NCBI GenBank assembly: GCA_021781795.1
Contig: JAJXWA010000003.1
Span: 60,001 to 124,000 of the forward strand
Origin: Acidobacteriota bacterium
GTDB lineage: Bacteria; Acidobacteriota; Terriglobia; Terriglobales; Acidobacteriaceae
Length of the DNA stretch: 64,000 nucleotides
Reading direction: 5' to 3'
Shown here: positions 1 through 10,758 of the stretch, in pieces
Numbering within the stretch: the stretch's first letter is position 1
How the letters are laid out: every line of letters starts with the position of its first letter
Made by a program: the position numbers and the translations under genes
Notes under the pieces: generated by a model
What the model was told of the DNA's origin: nothing
Databases searched by the model: none
Seen by the model: only the letters and a program-made list of their open reading frames with translations

Positions 1-59
1 ATCAGACGGCTTCCGGAAAGTAGCCGGAAGTAGGCCTGTCTGGATGTACAAACAGGCGA

Positions 60-698
60 GTGTGCGAAACATTGTGGCAACGATGCGCGGCAGCGCTTAT
101 TCTCGTTGCCATGATGCTTCCAACCATCTTCCACGACATGTTCCAGCTTCCACTGCCGCTCGCAGAGAAGATTCTTCGACCGGTGCTGGTGTACTGCGCG
201 CTCGTTGTTCTGCTCCGAATCTTTGGCAAGAGAGAACTGGCGCAGTTGAATCCCTTTGATCTGGTTGTTCTGCTCTCTCTGTCCAACACGGTCCAGAACG
301 CAATTATCGGGGACGATAACTCTGTGTCCGGCGGCGTCATCGGCGCAGTTAGCCTGCTCGCCATCAACTGGCTCCTTGTACGCGTTCTTTATCGCTCGCG
401 ACGCCTGACGCGTGTGCTGGAAGGCAGATCCACGATTCTGATCCACAACGGCCAGGTTGAGCGGAGGACCATGGAGCGCGAAATGCTCACGCGCGAGGAA
501 TTGCTCGCCGTGGTCCATAGGCAGGGTTTTGAAGGCTTTCACCAGGTGCGTCGCTGCGAACTGGAACCGAATGGGACATTTTTCATCGAGGGATTTGAGC
601 CATCAGCGGCAGATCTGAAACATTCCGAGTTGCTGACCAGGCTGGAATCTCTGAGCCGCGAGGTGCAGTCGCTGCGCGCTCAACCGTCTGGTCAGTAG
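60..698 (+). CDS. DUF421 (YetF/YcaP-like) membrane protein
   Basis: ORF with N-terminal TM segments and the typical 'RIFGKRELAQLNPFDLVVLLSLSNTVQNAIIG' DUF421 signature. GTG start at 60; an ATG at 111 is a possible alternative. Confidence 0.85.
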   Translation: MCETLWQRCAAALILVAMMLPTIFHDMFQLPLPLAEKILRPVLVYCALVVLLRIFGKRELAQLNPFDLVVLLSLSNTVQNAIIGDDNSVSGGVIGAVSLLAINWLLVRVLYRSRRLTRVLEGRSTILIHNGQVERRTMEREMLTREELLAVVHRQGFEGFHQVRRCELEPNGTFFIEGFEPSAADLKHSELLTRLESLSREVQSLRAQPSGQ

Positions 699-761
699 CC
701 GCTTTCATTTGTACGCAGGACTCGTCTACCCTGTAGAGGCCTGCCGGCTGGAGTCACCCAG

Positions 762-2144
762 ATGATTCGAATGCAAGTACGTAGGTACGCACTGGTCCCA
801 GTGCTCGGAACTGCCATCTTTGGTGCGTGCTTGCAGAGTCAGATATTGCAGAAGCGGCCACCGGCCGCGCCGCCTGCCACGCCGGCGCTCGTGCAACAGC
901 CCCAAGATGTCAAGCCTGTGGCGCCTGTCCTTCCCGCCGGAACCAGTTTGCAGGTCGAGGCCGCGCAGCACTATCCCATGAAGGCCGGCGAGGCAATCGA
1001 GGCCCGGTTGCTGCATCCGATCTACGCCGATGGAAAGCTGGTCGTTCCAGAAGGCACGATGCTCCATGGAAAGGTTGTGGCATTGCAGCCGGATAGGAAG
1101 ATGCGATGGGCCGGCCGCATCCGCGGAGACTTCACACCGTTTCACATACCGCAAGTGCAGTTCACGGACCTGGTGTTGCCTGAAGGTTCGTTGCCTTTGT
1201 CCGCTGCCAAGGTGACGAACGGCGCGCCCGTGCTGCATTTAACCGCGCCGGGTATTAAGCCGAAGCAATCGTTGTTCTCGCGTGAATGGGCACAGGCAAA
1301 GGCACGTGTGCGCGATCAGCTTTCTTTCTTCACTGCTCCCGGCCTTGGCGATCGAGCCCGGCGGCTCCTTTACAGCCAGTTGCCCTACCACGCCGAGCGA
1401 ATCCAGGCGCACACGGCGTGGTCGTTTGAGCTGACGTCCCCGCTCAAGCTGCCAGTGGTTGAGCAGGCGACGGCTGATCCACCCAGCCCTCCATCGCGGC
1501 CCGGCAATCCTGAGACGTGGAGCGTACACGCCCTGCTGCTTCGCGACCTGACATCAGCCAATGCGAAGGCCGGCGACCCGGTCCAGGCGCTGGTGGTGGA
1601 ACCGGTCTATGACAAAGAGAAGCAGCTCGTCGTGCCGGAAGGCGCGACTCTGATTGGCAAGGTATCGGCGGCCCGGCCTGCGCGCTCCTTCGGGCGGAAT
1701 GGAAAGCTACGGTTCACATTTCAGGAGGTTCACTTTCCTGAAGGCTTCCAGCGGGAAGTCCAGGGCTCGCTCGCCGGTGCCGCAACTGAAAAGTCACAGG
1801 ATCTTTCCCTGGATGCCGAAGGCACAATCAGCCCGCGGAACCAGGCCAGCGCCATTGCTCCACTCTTGTTGACGATGCTCGCAGGGCACGCCCTCGACCA
1901 GGACGGCAACATGACGCTGCAGACCGGCGTCGCGTCCAACGGATTCGGCTTGATTGGCCGCTTTGTCGGCATCGCTGCGGGTAGCAGGCCCATCGCCGCA
2001 GGGATTGGATTCTACGCAGCCGGCCTTTCGGTCTACGACAACTTTCTGCACTCGGGTCGCGATGTTGTTTTTCCGAAAGACACTCGCATCGAGATCGACA
2101 CCACTCCGCTGCGCGCGCCGGTGCTGAAGCCGGAAGGGCAATAA
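762..2144 (+). CDS. Exported protein with two VirB10/TrbI-like repeat modules, function unknown
   Basis: 460-aa ORF with N-terminal hydrophobic segment; two internal copies of '(A)G..(I/V)(E/Q)A....P(I/V)Y....LVVPEG(T/A).L.GKV'. Confidence 0.6.
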   Translation: MIRMQVRRYALVPVLGTAIFGACLQSQILQKRPPAAPPATPALVQQPQDVKPVAPVLPAGTSLQVEAAQHYPMKAGEAIEARLLHPIYADGKLVVPEGTMLHGKVVALQPDRKMRWAGRIRGDFTPFHIPQVQFTDLVLPEGSLPLSAAKVTNGAPVLHLTAPGIKPKQSLFSREWAQAKARVRDQLSFFTAPGLGDRARRLLYSQLPYHAERIQAHTAWSFELTSPLKLPVVEQATADPPSPPSRPGNPETWSVHALLLRDLTSANAKAGDPVQALVVEPVYDKEKQLVVPEGATLIGKVSAARPARSFGRNGKLRFTFQEVHFPEGFQREVQGSLAGAATEKSQDLSLDAEGTISPRNQASAIAPLLLTMLAGHALDQDGNMTLQTGVASNGFGLIGRFVGIAAGSRPIAAGIGFYAAGLSVYDNFLHSGRDVVFPKDTRIEIDTTPLRAPVLKPEGQ

Positions 2145-2196
2145 GAGTCTCCCTTCAGTAGCGCGAACAGGAAATTACCCATCGCCCGGTGGCTAC

Positions 2197-3747
2197 TTAT
2201 TCCCATTCGATGGTGCCCGGCGGCTTCGATGTGATGTCGTAGACCACTCGATTGATGCCGCGCACTTCATTCACAATGCGGCTGGAGATGCGCTTGAGAA
2301 CCTCGTGCGGCAGGGGTGCCCAGTCGGCGGTCATTCCATCTTCCGAGTGAACGGCCCGCACCGCGCAGGTGTAGGCGTAGGTGCGCTGGTCGCCCATTAC
2401 GCCGACGCTCATCACCGGCAGCAGCACGGCGAAACTCTGCCAGACCTTGGCGTAGAGACCTGCCGCCTTAATCTCGCTGACAACAATCTCATCGGCTTCC
2501 TGCAAAAGGGCAACACGCTCCGGTGTCACTTCACCCAGGATGCGCACTGCGAGGCCCGGCCCCGGGAACGGCTGGCGGCCGAGGATGTCCTCCGGCATAC
2601 CCAGATCGCGACCAATGCGGCGCACCTCATCCTTGAACAGGTCCCGGAGCGGCTCGATTAGTTTCAGCTTCATGTGTTCGGGAAGTCCGCCGACGTTGTG
2701 ATGGCTCTTGATGGTCTGGCTTGGCCCTTTCACGCTGCTGGACTCGATCACGTCGGGATAGAGCGTGCCCTGCACCAGCCAATCCACGCCGCCGGCTTCT
2801 TGGGCGATGCGGTGCGCCTCATCATCGAAAACTGCAATGAATTCGGCTCCGATGCGCTTGCGCTTGGTCTCCGGGTCCGTCACGCCAGCAAGCTGCTTCA
2901 TGAAGCGCTCACCGGCGTCGACGGCAACGATATTCAGTCCCAACTTGTCGCGCAGGTTTCGCTGCACATTCTGGAACTCGTTCTTACGCAGCACGCCGTT
3001 GTTCACGAAAATGCAGGTCAATTGCGACCCAATCGCCTTGTGCACCAGCACCGCGGCGACAGAAGAATCCACGCCGCCAGAGAGACCGCAAATCACGTGG
3101 CCCGTGCCGACCTTCGCCCGAATTGCCGCAACAGTGGTCTCTATAAAGTGCGTCGGCGTCCAATCCCCGCGTGCGCCGCAGATGTTGAACACGAAATTGT
3201 GGATCACTTGCGGGCCAAGTGGCGTGTGGTGAACCTCGGGGTGGAATTGCACCGCCCAGATGCGCCGCTGCTCATTCGCAATCCCAGCCAAGGCATTGGA
3301 CGTCACCGCCGTGCGATGGAAGCCCTGCGGAAGCTCAAGCGCCTCGTCGCCATGGCTCATCCAGGCCTGCATCGCGCCCGGCAATCCAGCAAAGAGTGCG
3401 GTCGCGCCGTCTTCAATCGTGACGTCAGCGTGACCGTACTCCCTCTTCGGAGCGGAGCGGACCTTGCCGCCCAGATGATGCACAACAAACTGCAGCCCGT
3501 AGCAAATGCCCAGAATCGGCGTGCGTAGATCGAGGATGCCCGGATCGGCCGCCGGCGCATCAGCATCGTAGACGGACGACGGCCCGCCGGAAAGAATAAT
3601 GCCGATTGGCTTGTGCGCTTGAATCTCACTGAGCGGCGCCGTGCAGGGCAACACGACGGAGAAGACGTTCTGCTCGCGTATACGGCGAGCGATGAGCTGC
3701 GTGTATTGCGAGCCAAAGTCGAGAATTACGATTGTCTGGGTGTCCAC
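2197..3747 (-). CDS. guaA: GMP synthase (glutamine-hydrolysing)
   Basis: GATase 'GICYGLQ', '[12 protein letters not shown]' PP-loop and C-terminal 'KPPGTIEWE'. Confidence 0.98.
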   Translation of the reverse strand: MDTQTIVILDFGSQYTQLIARRIREQNVFSVVLPCTAPLSEIQAHKPIGIILSGGPSSVYDADAPAADPGILDLRTPILGICYGLQFVVHHLGGKVRSAPKREYGHADVTIEDGATALFAGLPGAMQAWMSHGDEALELPQGFHRTAVTSNALAGIANEQRRIWAVQFHPEVHHTPLGPQVIHNFVFNICGARGDWTPTHFIETTVAAIRAKVGTGHVICGLSGGVDSSVAAVLVHKAIGSQLTCIFVNNGVLRKNEFQNVQRNLRDKLGLNIVAVDAGERFMKQLAGVTDPETKRKRIGAEFIAVFDDEAHRIAQEAGGVDWLVQGTLYPDVIESSSVKGPSQTIKSHHNVGGLPEHMKLKLIEPLRDLFKDEVRRIGRDLGMPEDILGRQPFPGPGLAVRILGEVTPERVALLQEADEIVVSEIKAAGLYAKVWQSFAVLLPVMSVGVMGDQRTYAYTCAVRAVHSEDGMTADWAPLPHEVLKRISSRIVNEVRGINRVVYDITSKPPGTIEWE

Positions 3748-4152
3748 GTTTCAGTGTGGCAGGGCGTGCGGCGGCATGTAAAGCGGCGCAATCTCGCCTT
3801 ATCTCGCGCAGAAAGCCTGCCTGTGTCCCCCCCTGCGCGTGCAAATCGGGCTTGCACGGCCTGTACTTCGCCCATGCAGGCAAGATTTAAGGTGGATGTA
3901 TGACGATTTCCCTCCCCTGCTCGTCCAATGAACAACTGAAATGCTGCGGAATTGAGCAGGGCAGGGCTCCAAAAATGCCGGCACCTCGGCAAGCAGCCCT
4001 CGTGCTGGTTTCCTGGTTTCGCCCGAGTTGGGTCCAAAACTAGGCACAACCTGCCCTCGCCTTTTACAATGCATCAGGGACCAACCCAACCCAGCACTGC
4101 TGTGGAACTAGCAAACTTGGCGGCGCACGCCGGACCAGGGTGAAGGAATCGC

Positions 4153-5478
4153 ATGAGGTTTAGTAAATTCGGCAAGGCCCTTCTGATGAGCGCCCTCTCG
4201 GTTGGCGGCATCCTCGGTATCACGTCTTGCGTTCAGAGTTATACGGTCGGCTATCTCTGGGTCACGGGCACGAACACCGCCCAGACCTCCGGCAATGGCA
4301 TCATCAGCGGCTTCAAGATCGACCACAACACCGGCTTCCTGACGCCGATCAACGGGCTTCCAATCTCTTCGGGCGGCGCGAATCCAGGCCGGTTTGTGGT
4401 GCTCACCGGCGGACGCTTCATGTACGTCCTGAATCGCGGCGTGACGAAGTCTGGCGGTTCCGACTGCACCACGACCGACCCTTGCCAGTATTCCAACATC
4501 ACGCAGTTCGCCATCGGCGGCAACGGAATCCTGTCTCCGCAGGAGACCTTTTACACCCAGGGAATCAATCCGTTCCGGATTATTGCTGACCCCGGCGGCA
4601 ACTACATCTACGTTCTGGATCACGACGCCCCCTCAAGCGCGTCGTGTGCGCTGAGCCTTGGCCCGAATGTGACTTCCTGCGGTGACATCTCTGCCTTTAA
4701 GGTCGATCAGAGTACGGGCAGGCTGACGCTGGTCGTCAACTCGCAGGTCACGGCGGCCAATGGTTCTCCGCTCCCCTATTTCCCTGTTCCCGCGAATCCG
4801 ATTGATTTTGTTCTCGCCTCCGGCTTCGCTCTTACGGTGAGCGGCACTCCTGCTACCGGCGACTCCGTCTTCCCGTATACCTATGTTGCAAGCACGGGTC
4901 AGTTGACCGTCAACCAGAACAGCAGCCAACCCCTCAATGTTGCGCAGGCGACGGCAATCGTCAGTGGCGGTGGCTACATTTATGTACTGGACAACGAACC
5001 GATCACGGTCAATTCCATCACTTCCTTCAGCCAGTTGATTCCGTTCTCTGTCGGCACCAACGGATCCCTCCAGCAGCAGACTGGAGGCGCAATTCCGGAT
5101 GACCCGACATTGTCGAACCCGGTGTACCTGGTCTACGAAAACAAGAACAAGTGGGTCTACGTGGCCAACCAGGGCAACAACAATACCCAGACGGCGAACC
5201 CGCAGAGCGGCCTGGCCGGATATGTGGTTGACCCGGCAACGCACCAGCTCAGCGAGATTCCCGGCAGCCCCTGGGGCGGCGGTGCAGGTCCGCAATGCCT
5301 TCTGGAAGATCCGTCCAATCAGTTCATGTACACCGGAAACTTCAATGATTCATCCGTGACAGGCCGAGTCATCGACCAGAACTCCGGCGTACTGAATAAC
5401 TTGCCTGGCCCCGCCAACATCACCTACCCGTTGCTTGGACCGGCGGCCTGGTGCGTGGCGAGCGGCAGAACAAGCTGA
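4153..5478 (+). CDS. Beta-propeller (lactonase/YncE-like) lipoprotein, paralog 1
   Basis: Lipobox-like 'GITSC' after the signal sequence; repeated 'F(M/V)YV.N...' blades. Confidence 0.8.
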   Translation: MRFSKFGKALLMSALSVGGILGITSCVQSYTVGYLWVTGTNTAQTSGNGIISGFKIDHNTGFLTPINGLPISSGGANPGRFVVLTGGRFMYVLNRGVTKSGGSDCTTTDPCQYSNITQFAIGGNGILSPQETFYTQGINPFRIIADPGGNYIYVLDHDAPSSASCALSLGPNVTSCGDISAFKVDQSTGRLTLVVNSQVTAANGSPLPYFPVPANPIDFVLASGFALTVSGTPATGDSVFPYTYVASTGQLTVNQNSSQPLNVAQATAIVSGGGYIYVLDNEPITVNSITSFSQLIPFSVGTNGSLQQQTGGAIPDDPTLSNPVYLVYENKNKWVYVANQGNNNTQTANPQSGLAGYVVDPATHQLSEIPGSPWGGGAGPQCLLEDPSNQFMYTGNFNDSSVTGRVIDQNSGVLNNLPGPANITYPLLGPAAWCVASGRTS

Positions 5479-5656
5479 GTCTTCGTCGCGATCGACTTTT
5501 CAGCGGGCAGGAACAGGCTTGTACTTGTTCCTGCTTCAGTTCCCACGGCGTCCGGGTACTGACGTACGCGGTTGTAGTCAACAACTCCCCGAAGCACGGT
5601 GGGGATCAACTAATGAAATGAATATCGGGCTTGAGTCTTCGGTCCGCTGATGAAAG

Positions 5657-6865
5657 ATGCGCATGAAGTTGAACAGATCGAGCCAGTTAATTCTGGTCTC
5701 TGCGGCGAGCCTTCTGGCTGCGGGCACCATCACGGCCTGCAGCACGCTCACAGCAGACTTTGTGTACGTGACGAGCGCCCTTGCCGCAGGTTCCAACCAG
5801 TACGGCGAAGTCGACGTATTCGAAGTGAACTCCGATTCCGGCCGGATGAGGCAGATTCCAGCTTCGCCATTTCCATCGGGAGGCAGAAACCCTGTTGCCG
5901 ATGCGCCTGCTCCGGACAACGCCAGCCTGTATGTGGTGAATGAGGACGATAACTCGATCGTGCAGTTCATCATCGGTAACGACGGCAAGCTCTACCCGAA
6001 CAGCACGGTCAACACCCCCGGCGTCTTTCCCTTTGCAATCACTATTGCATCAGGGTCCAAACTGCTCTATGTGCTGGATGCCTATCAGCCTCTTCCGACC
6101 TGCTCTTCGGCTTCGCCCTGCTCAGGCTCCGTCGGAGTCTACCCTATCAACAAAGACGACACTCTCGGTTCTCCGTCGGTCAACACAGCCGTCGGCGCGA
6201 GCTATTGGCCCTTGATTCTGCCATCGAATCCGACCCACGTGATGACCCCCACAGGGATTACGACGGCCGCATCCGGCGCGTACCTCTACGTATCGGCCTA
6301 TGACTCGACGACGAGCGGTGGCTACATCTTCGGTTTCACCGCCAACCCCGATGGAACCCTGACCCCACTGAATGGTGGCGTCCCATTTCCAGCCGGGACG
6401 AAGCCCTCAAGTCTCGCCGCCAGTTCGACCGGGCCATACGTCTACGCAACCGACGAGGCTTCGGGTACGGTCCTCGGGTTTCAGCAGACTAACGGAATCC
6501 TGTCTCCTTTGAGCGGCAGCCCGTATCCCTCCGGCAACGCGCCTGTGGCCGTTGTTTTGGATGCGACCGGGAAGTTTGCCTATGTCGCGAACTCGCTGGA
6601 TGCGAATGTCACGGCGTTCACGATCAATAACGGCGCATTGACCCGGGTTGCGGCTTACACAACCGGCACGCAGCCGGTCGCCATTGGGATTGATCCTTCG
6701 AGGAATCAGTACCTGTACACCGCCAATTTTCTGGGCGGCAACGTTTCGGGATTTCAGATCAATCCCACGGACGGAACGCTGCTGATCTCTCAGTTTTCTC
6801 CTTTCAAGTCCAACGCTCAGCCAACGGCAGTGGCGGCTATTCCGCACAGACTGCCGAACAAATGA
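5657..6865 (+). CDS. Beta-propeller (lactonase/YncE-like) lipoprotein, paralog 2
   Basis: Lipobox-like 'TITAC'; repeated 'YVANSLDANVTAFTI'-type blades; same start context as its neighbours. Confidence 0.82.
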   Translation: MRMKLNRSSQLILVSAASLLAAGTITACSTLTADFVYVTSALAAGSNQYGEVDVFEVNSDSGRMRQIPASPFPSGGRNPVADAPAPDNASLYVVNEDDNSIVQFIIGNDGKLYPNSTVNTPGVFPFAITIASGSKLLYVLDAYQPLPTCSSASPCSGSVGVYPINKDDTLGSPSVNTAVGASYWPLILPSNPTHVMTPTGITTAASGAYLYVSAYDSTTSGGYIFGFTANPDGTLTPLNGGVPFPAGTKPSSLAASSTGPYVYATDEASGTVLGFQQTNGILSPLSGSPYPSGNAPVAVVLDATGKFAYVANSLDANVTAFTINNGALTRVAAYTTGTQPVAIGIDPSRNQYLYTANFLGGNVSGFQINPTDGTLLISQFSPFKSNAQPTAVAAIPHRLPNK

Positions 6866-7058
6866 GGGGAGGCCGCACAATCGGACCAGCCATGCGGCGC
6901 AAGACGCGACCCGTCGAACCGCCAGTCAACGGAGCTGGAGCTATGGCGGCTCAATGGACAGCTAGCACTCCCCCGGAACAGGCTTTTACACTATGTTCGG
7001 GACAACTCAACCGGTATTCCTTGGGCGAGAATCTGTCGGCCCACAACGAAGGAAGCGC

Positions 7059-8270
7059 ATGAAGTTAAGTAAAGTGAGCCAGCTAGTGCTGGTCGCATCT
7101 GTTGGTCTGTTGGTAGCGGCCATGTTGTCTGCATGCCAGCTCGTTACGATCGACTACCTCTATCTCGCCTCTGCCGGAAGCGGTTCCAGCAGCGACGGCC
7201 AGGTACAGACCTTCGCCGTCGATTCCCAGTCCGGTGCCCTGCGAACCGGACCGGCTGCCGTGCCTTCCGGCGGAGTTGACCCGGTCAGCCTTGCGGTGAG
7301 CCCAGACTACAAGAACCTTTATGTCGCCAATGCGGGAAGCAACACGGTGGCCCACTTTTCAGCCGACTACAACGGTCAGCTGACCAAGCAGGACGCCGTT
7401 ACCCTGGCTGGATCGCCGGTTGCGCTTGCGGTGAATGCTGCTGGAAACGCGCTTTTCGTGCTCTCCGGCTCCACTTCCGCCACCCTCACCGAGTACGCGA
7501 TCTCTTCCTCGGGCACAATCGGCTCCGTCACGGCGCAGGAAGCATTGTCGCTACCCGGCTACACGGGCGATCCGCTGGTGCCCACGGGCCTTGTTTCCCT
7601 CGCCAATAACAAGGCGGTATACGTCACTGTGTACGACCAGGCAGCCTACAATCCAGGTGGTGCCGTCACCAGCACTGCAAACCCTGGCTGGGTCTTCGGA
7701 TTCACTGTGGGTGGTGGCGGAGCGCTCACGCCAAGTCTGGGCAGCCCGTTCAAGGCCGGCGTCAAGCCGAGCGGCATCACCGCAGACCCGACGAGCCGGT
7801 TCGTCTACATCACCGATTTCGCATCGAATCAGCTGGTTGGATTCGGAATCCAGTCCAGCGGCCTGCTCACCTTCCTCATCAATGGGCCGTTCCGCACTGG
7901 CGCGGAGCCTTCTGGTGTGGCCATCGATCCGCGCGGCATTTATATGTACGTGTCCAACACGCTGGACTCATCGGTCTCTGCCTACGTGATTGACCTGAAT
8001 ACGGGCACCCCGTCGGCTGCGATTAATCCCACTGGCGCGGCCACGAACGCCACCGATACGCAACCTGTGGCGATTGCCATCGATCCGGCGTTGGGCCGCT
8101 TCGTCTACACAGCGAACTACCTTGGAAATTCGATCTCCGGCTTCCAGCTCGACCCGAATGCCGGGACGTTGGTGCAGTCGCAATCGACTCCCTATCCCGC
8201 AGACCTGCATCCGACAGCTCTAGTTCTGGCTCCGCACGGTAACCACTCCATCCAGTCGGTCACTCCGTAA
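7059..8270 (+). CDS. Beta-propeller (lactonase/YncE-like) lipoprotein, paralog 3
   Basis: ATG at 7059 ('gaaggaagcgcATGaagtta') preferred over the ORF start at 6993; lipobox-like 'LSAC'; propeller blades. Confidence 0.82.
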   Translation: MKLSKVSQLVLVASVGLLVAAMLSACQLVTIDYLYLASAGSGSSSDGQVQTFAVDSQSGALRTGPAAVPSGGVDPVSLAVSPDYKNLYVANAGSNTVAHFSADYNGQLTKQDAVTLAGSPVALAVNAAGNALFVLSGSTSATLTEYAISSSGTIGSVTAQEALSLPGYTGDPLVPTGLVSLANNKAVYVTVYDQAAYNPGGAVTSTANPGWVFGFTVGGGGALTPSLGSPFKAGVKPSGITADPTSRFVYITDFASNQLVGFGIQSSGLLTFLINGPFRTGAEPSGVAIDPRGIYMYVSNTLDSSVSAYVIDLNTGTPSAAINPTGAATNATDTQPVAIAIDPALGRFVYTANYLGNSISGFQLDPNAGTLVQSQSTPYPADLHPTALVLAPHGNHSIQSVTP

Positions 8271-8289
8271 AGCGGCAACTCTTTACAAG

Positions 8290-8324
8290 AAAAGCGCCCA
8301 GTTCGAATGGACTGGGCGCTTTTT
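8290..8324 (+). terminator. Rho-independent terminator (possibly bidirectional)
   Basis: AAAGCGCCCAGT-tcgaatgg-ACTGGGCGCTTT hairpin followed by T-run, directly after the third lipoprotein gene. Confidence 0.9.
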
Positions 8325-8359
8325 GCTTTGCCTCTTTCCTCTCGCTGTCCGCTCCCAAC

Positions 8360-9454
8360 TCAGGCAGCCATCCATTTACGCAACTGGCGCTGGGCCGGCT
8401 TCTCAATCAGGTGCAGGGCGAGAACGGCCATGAGGATCAGAAGCACGTAGCTGATCCATGGATCGAACCTTGCCAGGCCCAGGCGGTTCAGTACATGCGA
8501 GTCATGGATTAGATTCCACATGTTGAAGTGCAGCAGGTAGAGACAGTAGCTTGCCTCGCCCACAAACACCAGAGGACGAGCTCCCAGCGCTCGAGCAAGG
8601 GGATTCGTCCCCGCCAGTCCCAGGATCATACAGCCGAAAAGCGGCATCAGGAGTCCATCGTGCAGGAGAACATACGGCACCCTTGGGCCCAGCGAAAGCA
8701 GCCCGAAGGCGGCGCTGAAGCCTACGACGCCAAACACGAGCCTCCGCTTGCCGCTTCTCGGCATGAGCTCATCCAGCTCCGCCAGCAGCACGCCGAAGAT
8801 GAAGCTGGCCAAATGCGGCAATGGAGTGTACTTCAATGCCTGCAGCCATGGGCCATAACTCCAGCGATCCGGGTGCGTGATTCCATCGGGGTTGAACGCC
8901 ATGTAGAGTGTGCCCGGCACCAGGCCGAGCATCCACACCCCACCCATCTTGGCCACGTGGCGCCCCAGGTGGACGGGCTTCTTCCAGCGTGCCATCCACG
9001 GGAAGATGAGATAAAAGAACGACTCCGCAGACATCGTCCAAGCAGGCGTATTCAGAAACGTAGCCAGCGACGGAACCCAGCCCTGCAGCAGCAGTGGAGT
9101 GAGCGCCATGCCGGTCCAGAACATCCCATGCGTATGCGCGGCCCATTCCAGCCGGACCATCCGCCAGGCCAGCAAAAGACTCAGCAGGTAGATTGGGTAG
9201 AGCCGGGTAAAGCGGGCCTTGTAGAAGCGCGCCACATCCAGTTCCCCGGCGCGCGCGCGGGCGTTGTAGTTATAGCCCAGTACAAAGCCTGAGAGCAGGA
9301 TGAAATAACTCACCGAGGCGTAGCCGGCATTCACAATAGGCGCCAGCCATCCAAACCATTGCGGATCGGAAAAGTGAAAAAAAACAATGTTGACGGCTGC
9401 AAAGCAGCGCAGGCCCGTCAGGGCCATCAGCGGGGCTGGCTTGCGTTGTTCCAC
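8360..9454 (-). CDS. Acyltransferase 3 family (OafA/YrhL-like) membrane protein
   Basis: 'LTGLRCFAAVNIVFFHF' N-terminus and multiple TM segments typical of the acyltransferase 3 family. Confidence 0.9.
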   Translation of the reverse strand: MEQRKPAPLMALTGLRCFAAVNIVFFHFSDPQWFGWLAPIVNAGYASVSYFILLSGFVLGYNYNARARAGELDVARFYKARFTRLYPIYLLSLLLAWRMVRLEWAAHTHGMFWTGMALTPLLLQGWVPSLATFLNTPAWTMSAESFFYLIFPWMARWKKPVHLGRHVAKMGGVWMLGLVPGTLYMAFNPDGITHPDRWSYGPWLQALKYTPLPHLASFIFGVLLAELDELMPRSGKRRLVFGVVGFSAAFGLLSLGPRVPYVLLHDGLLMPLFGCMILGLAGTNPLARALGARPLVFVGEASYCLYLLHFNMWNLIHDSHVLNRLGLARFDPWISYVLLILMAVLALHLIEKPAQRQLRKWMAA

Positions 9455-9479
9455 AAGAGATAGACGGATTCTACCCGCG

Positions 9480-10184
9480 CTAAGCTGTCACCAGCGAGCC
9501 GACCTTCTCGCCAAGGACGACCCGCCGGATGTTGCCCGGTTGGTTCATGTTGAAGATGATCATGGGCAGGTTGTTGTCCTTGCAGAGACTTACGGCCGTC
9601 AGGTCCATCACCTTCAGGCCCTGCTGCAGGATGTCCATGTACGTCAGCTCATCGTATTTCACGGCGTCCTTCACCAGGACCGGGTCCGCGTTGTAGACAC
9701 CCTCGACCTTGGTGCCCTTCAGCAGCACATCCGCCTTGATTTCCATTGCGCGCAGACTGGCGGCGGTGTCGGTTGAAAAGAACGGATTTCCAATTCCAGC
9801 CGCAAAGACTACAACCCGGCCCTTCTCAAGATGACGGACGGCGCGGCGGCGAATATACGGCTCTGCAACCTGGTTCATCAGGACCGCAGTCATCACCCTG
9901 CACTGCACGCCTCGCTGCTCCAGCGCGTCCTGCAGGGCAATCGCGTTGATGACCGTCGAGAGCATGCCCATGTTGTCGGCTGAGACGCGGTCCATCTGTT
10001 TCGCCTGCTCGGCCACGCCGCGGAAGAAGTTGCCGCCGCCGACCACGATGCCGATCTCAACGCCAAGTGCATGCACATCGGCAATTTCGCCCGTAATCCC
10101 GGCCACTTTCGCTGCGTCCAGGCCGAACCCGCGCGCCCCAGCCAGGGCTTCTCCCGACAGCTTGAGAATAATTCTCTTGTACAT
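9480..10184 (-). CDS. pyrH: UMP kinase
   Basis: '[13 protein letters not shown]', 'GGGNFFRG', '[26 protein letters not shown]'. Confidence 0.97.
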   Translation of the reverse strand: MYKRIILKLSGEALAGARGFGLDAAKVAGITGEIADVHALGVEIGIVVGGGNFFRGVAEQAKQMDRVSADNMGMLSTVINAIALQDALEQRGVQCRVMTAVLMNQVAEPYIRRRAVRHLEKGRVVVFAAGIGNPFFSTDTAASLRAMEIKADVLLKGTKVEGVYNADPVLVKDAVKYDELTYMDILQQGLKVMDLTAVSLCKDNNLPMIIFNMNQPGNIRRVVLGEKVGSLVTA

Positions 10185-10369
10185 GTCACTCCGAGTATCG
10201 CATACCCTGAGACGGGCAGCCCAAAGCTAGAAGCCTGGCCGCACATCAGCCTTCGGAGTAAGCTCGCCAGTCGCAGTTACGGCAAAGAATCAACGGCCGC
10301 TTAACAAATCCAGCCGCAGCGGCCACTACAGTGAAACAAGTACATCTGCTGCATGCCTCAGCCAATGGC

Positions 10370-10642
10370 CTATTTCAGATAGGCGCGCACCAGATCAATC
10401 AAGTCTTCGGCCAGTTCCGGAGCAATGCGCTCCTTTGCGCCATCCACCAGATGGAAGCGGATATGCGTCTCAAGAATCTCTGCCATCAAGCCGTTCACGC
10501 TCCCACGTACCGCAGCGAGCAGCATCAACTGGCCTCCGCAGTCGTCATCCGCGGTCACCAGGCGTTCTACTGCTTCCACCTGGCCGCGAAGCCTGCGCAC
10601 CCTTTGAAGCAGCTTGACCTTTTCGCGTTCCTGAAGAGACAT
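10370..10642 (-). CDS. CsoR/RcnR/FrmR-family metal- or formaldehyde-sensing transcriptional repressor
   Basis: DUF156 family: 'RVRRLRGQVEAVERLV...C...AAVRGSVNGLMAEILETHIRFHL'. Confidence 0.9.
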   Translation of the reverse strand: MSLQEREKVKLLQRVRRLRGQVEAVERLVTADDDCGGQLMLLAAVRGSVNGLMAEILETHIRFHLVDGAKERIAPELAEDLIDLVRAYLK

Positions 10643-10661
10643 GCTCTGCTCCTTGACGGAC

Positions 10662-10703
10662 TATACCCACCCCCGGTATTGTATAAACCGTATGGGGGTA
10701 TGG
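10662..10703. promoter_or_regulatory. Candidate CsoR/RcnR-family operator between the repressor and the porin gene
   Basis: 'TACCCACCCCCGGTA' and 'CCGTATGGGGGTATGG': G/C tracts flanked by A/T, immediately upstream of the repressor ATG. Confidence 0.55.
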
Positions 10704-10758
10704 CTAACCGAATTGTACAGGCAATCCACCTTCAAAGCCACCCATCGAAAAACAGACA

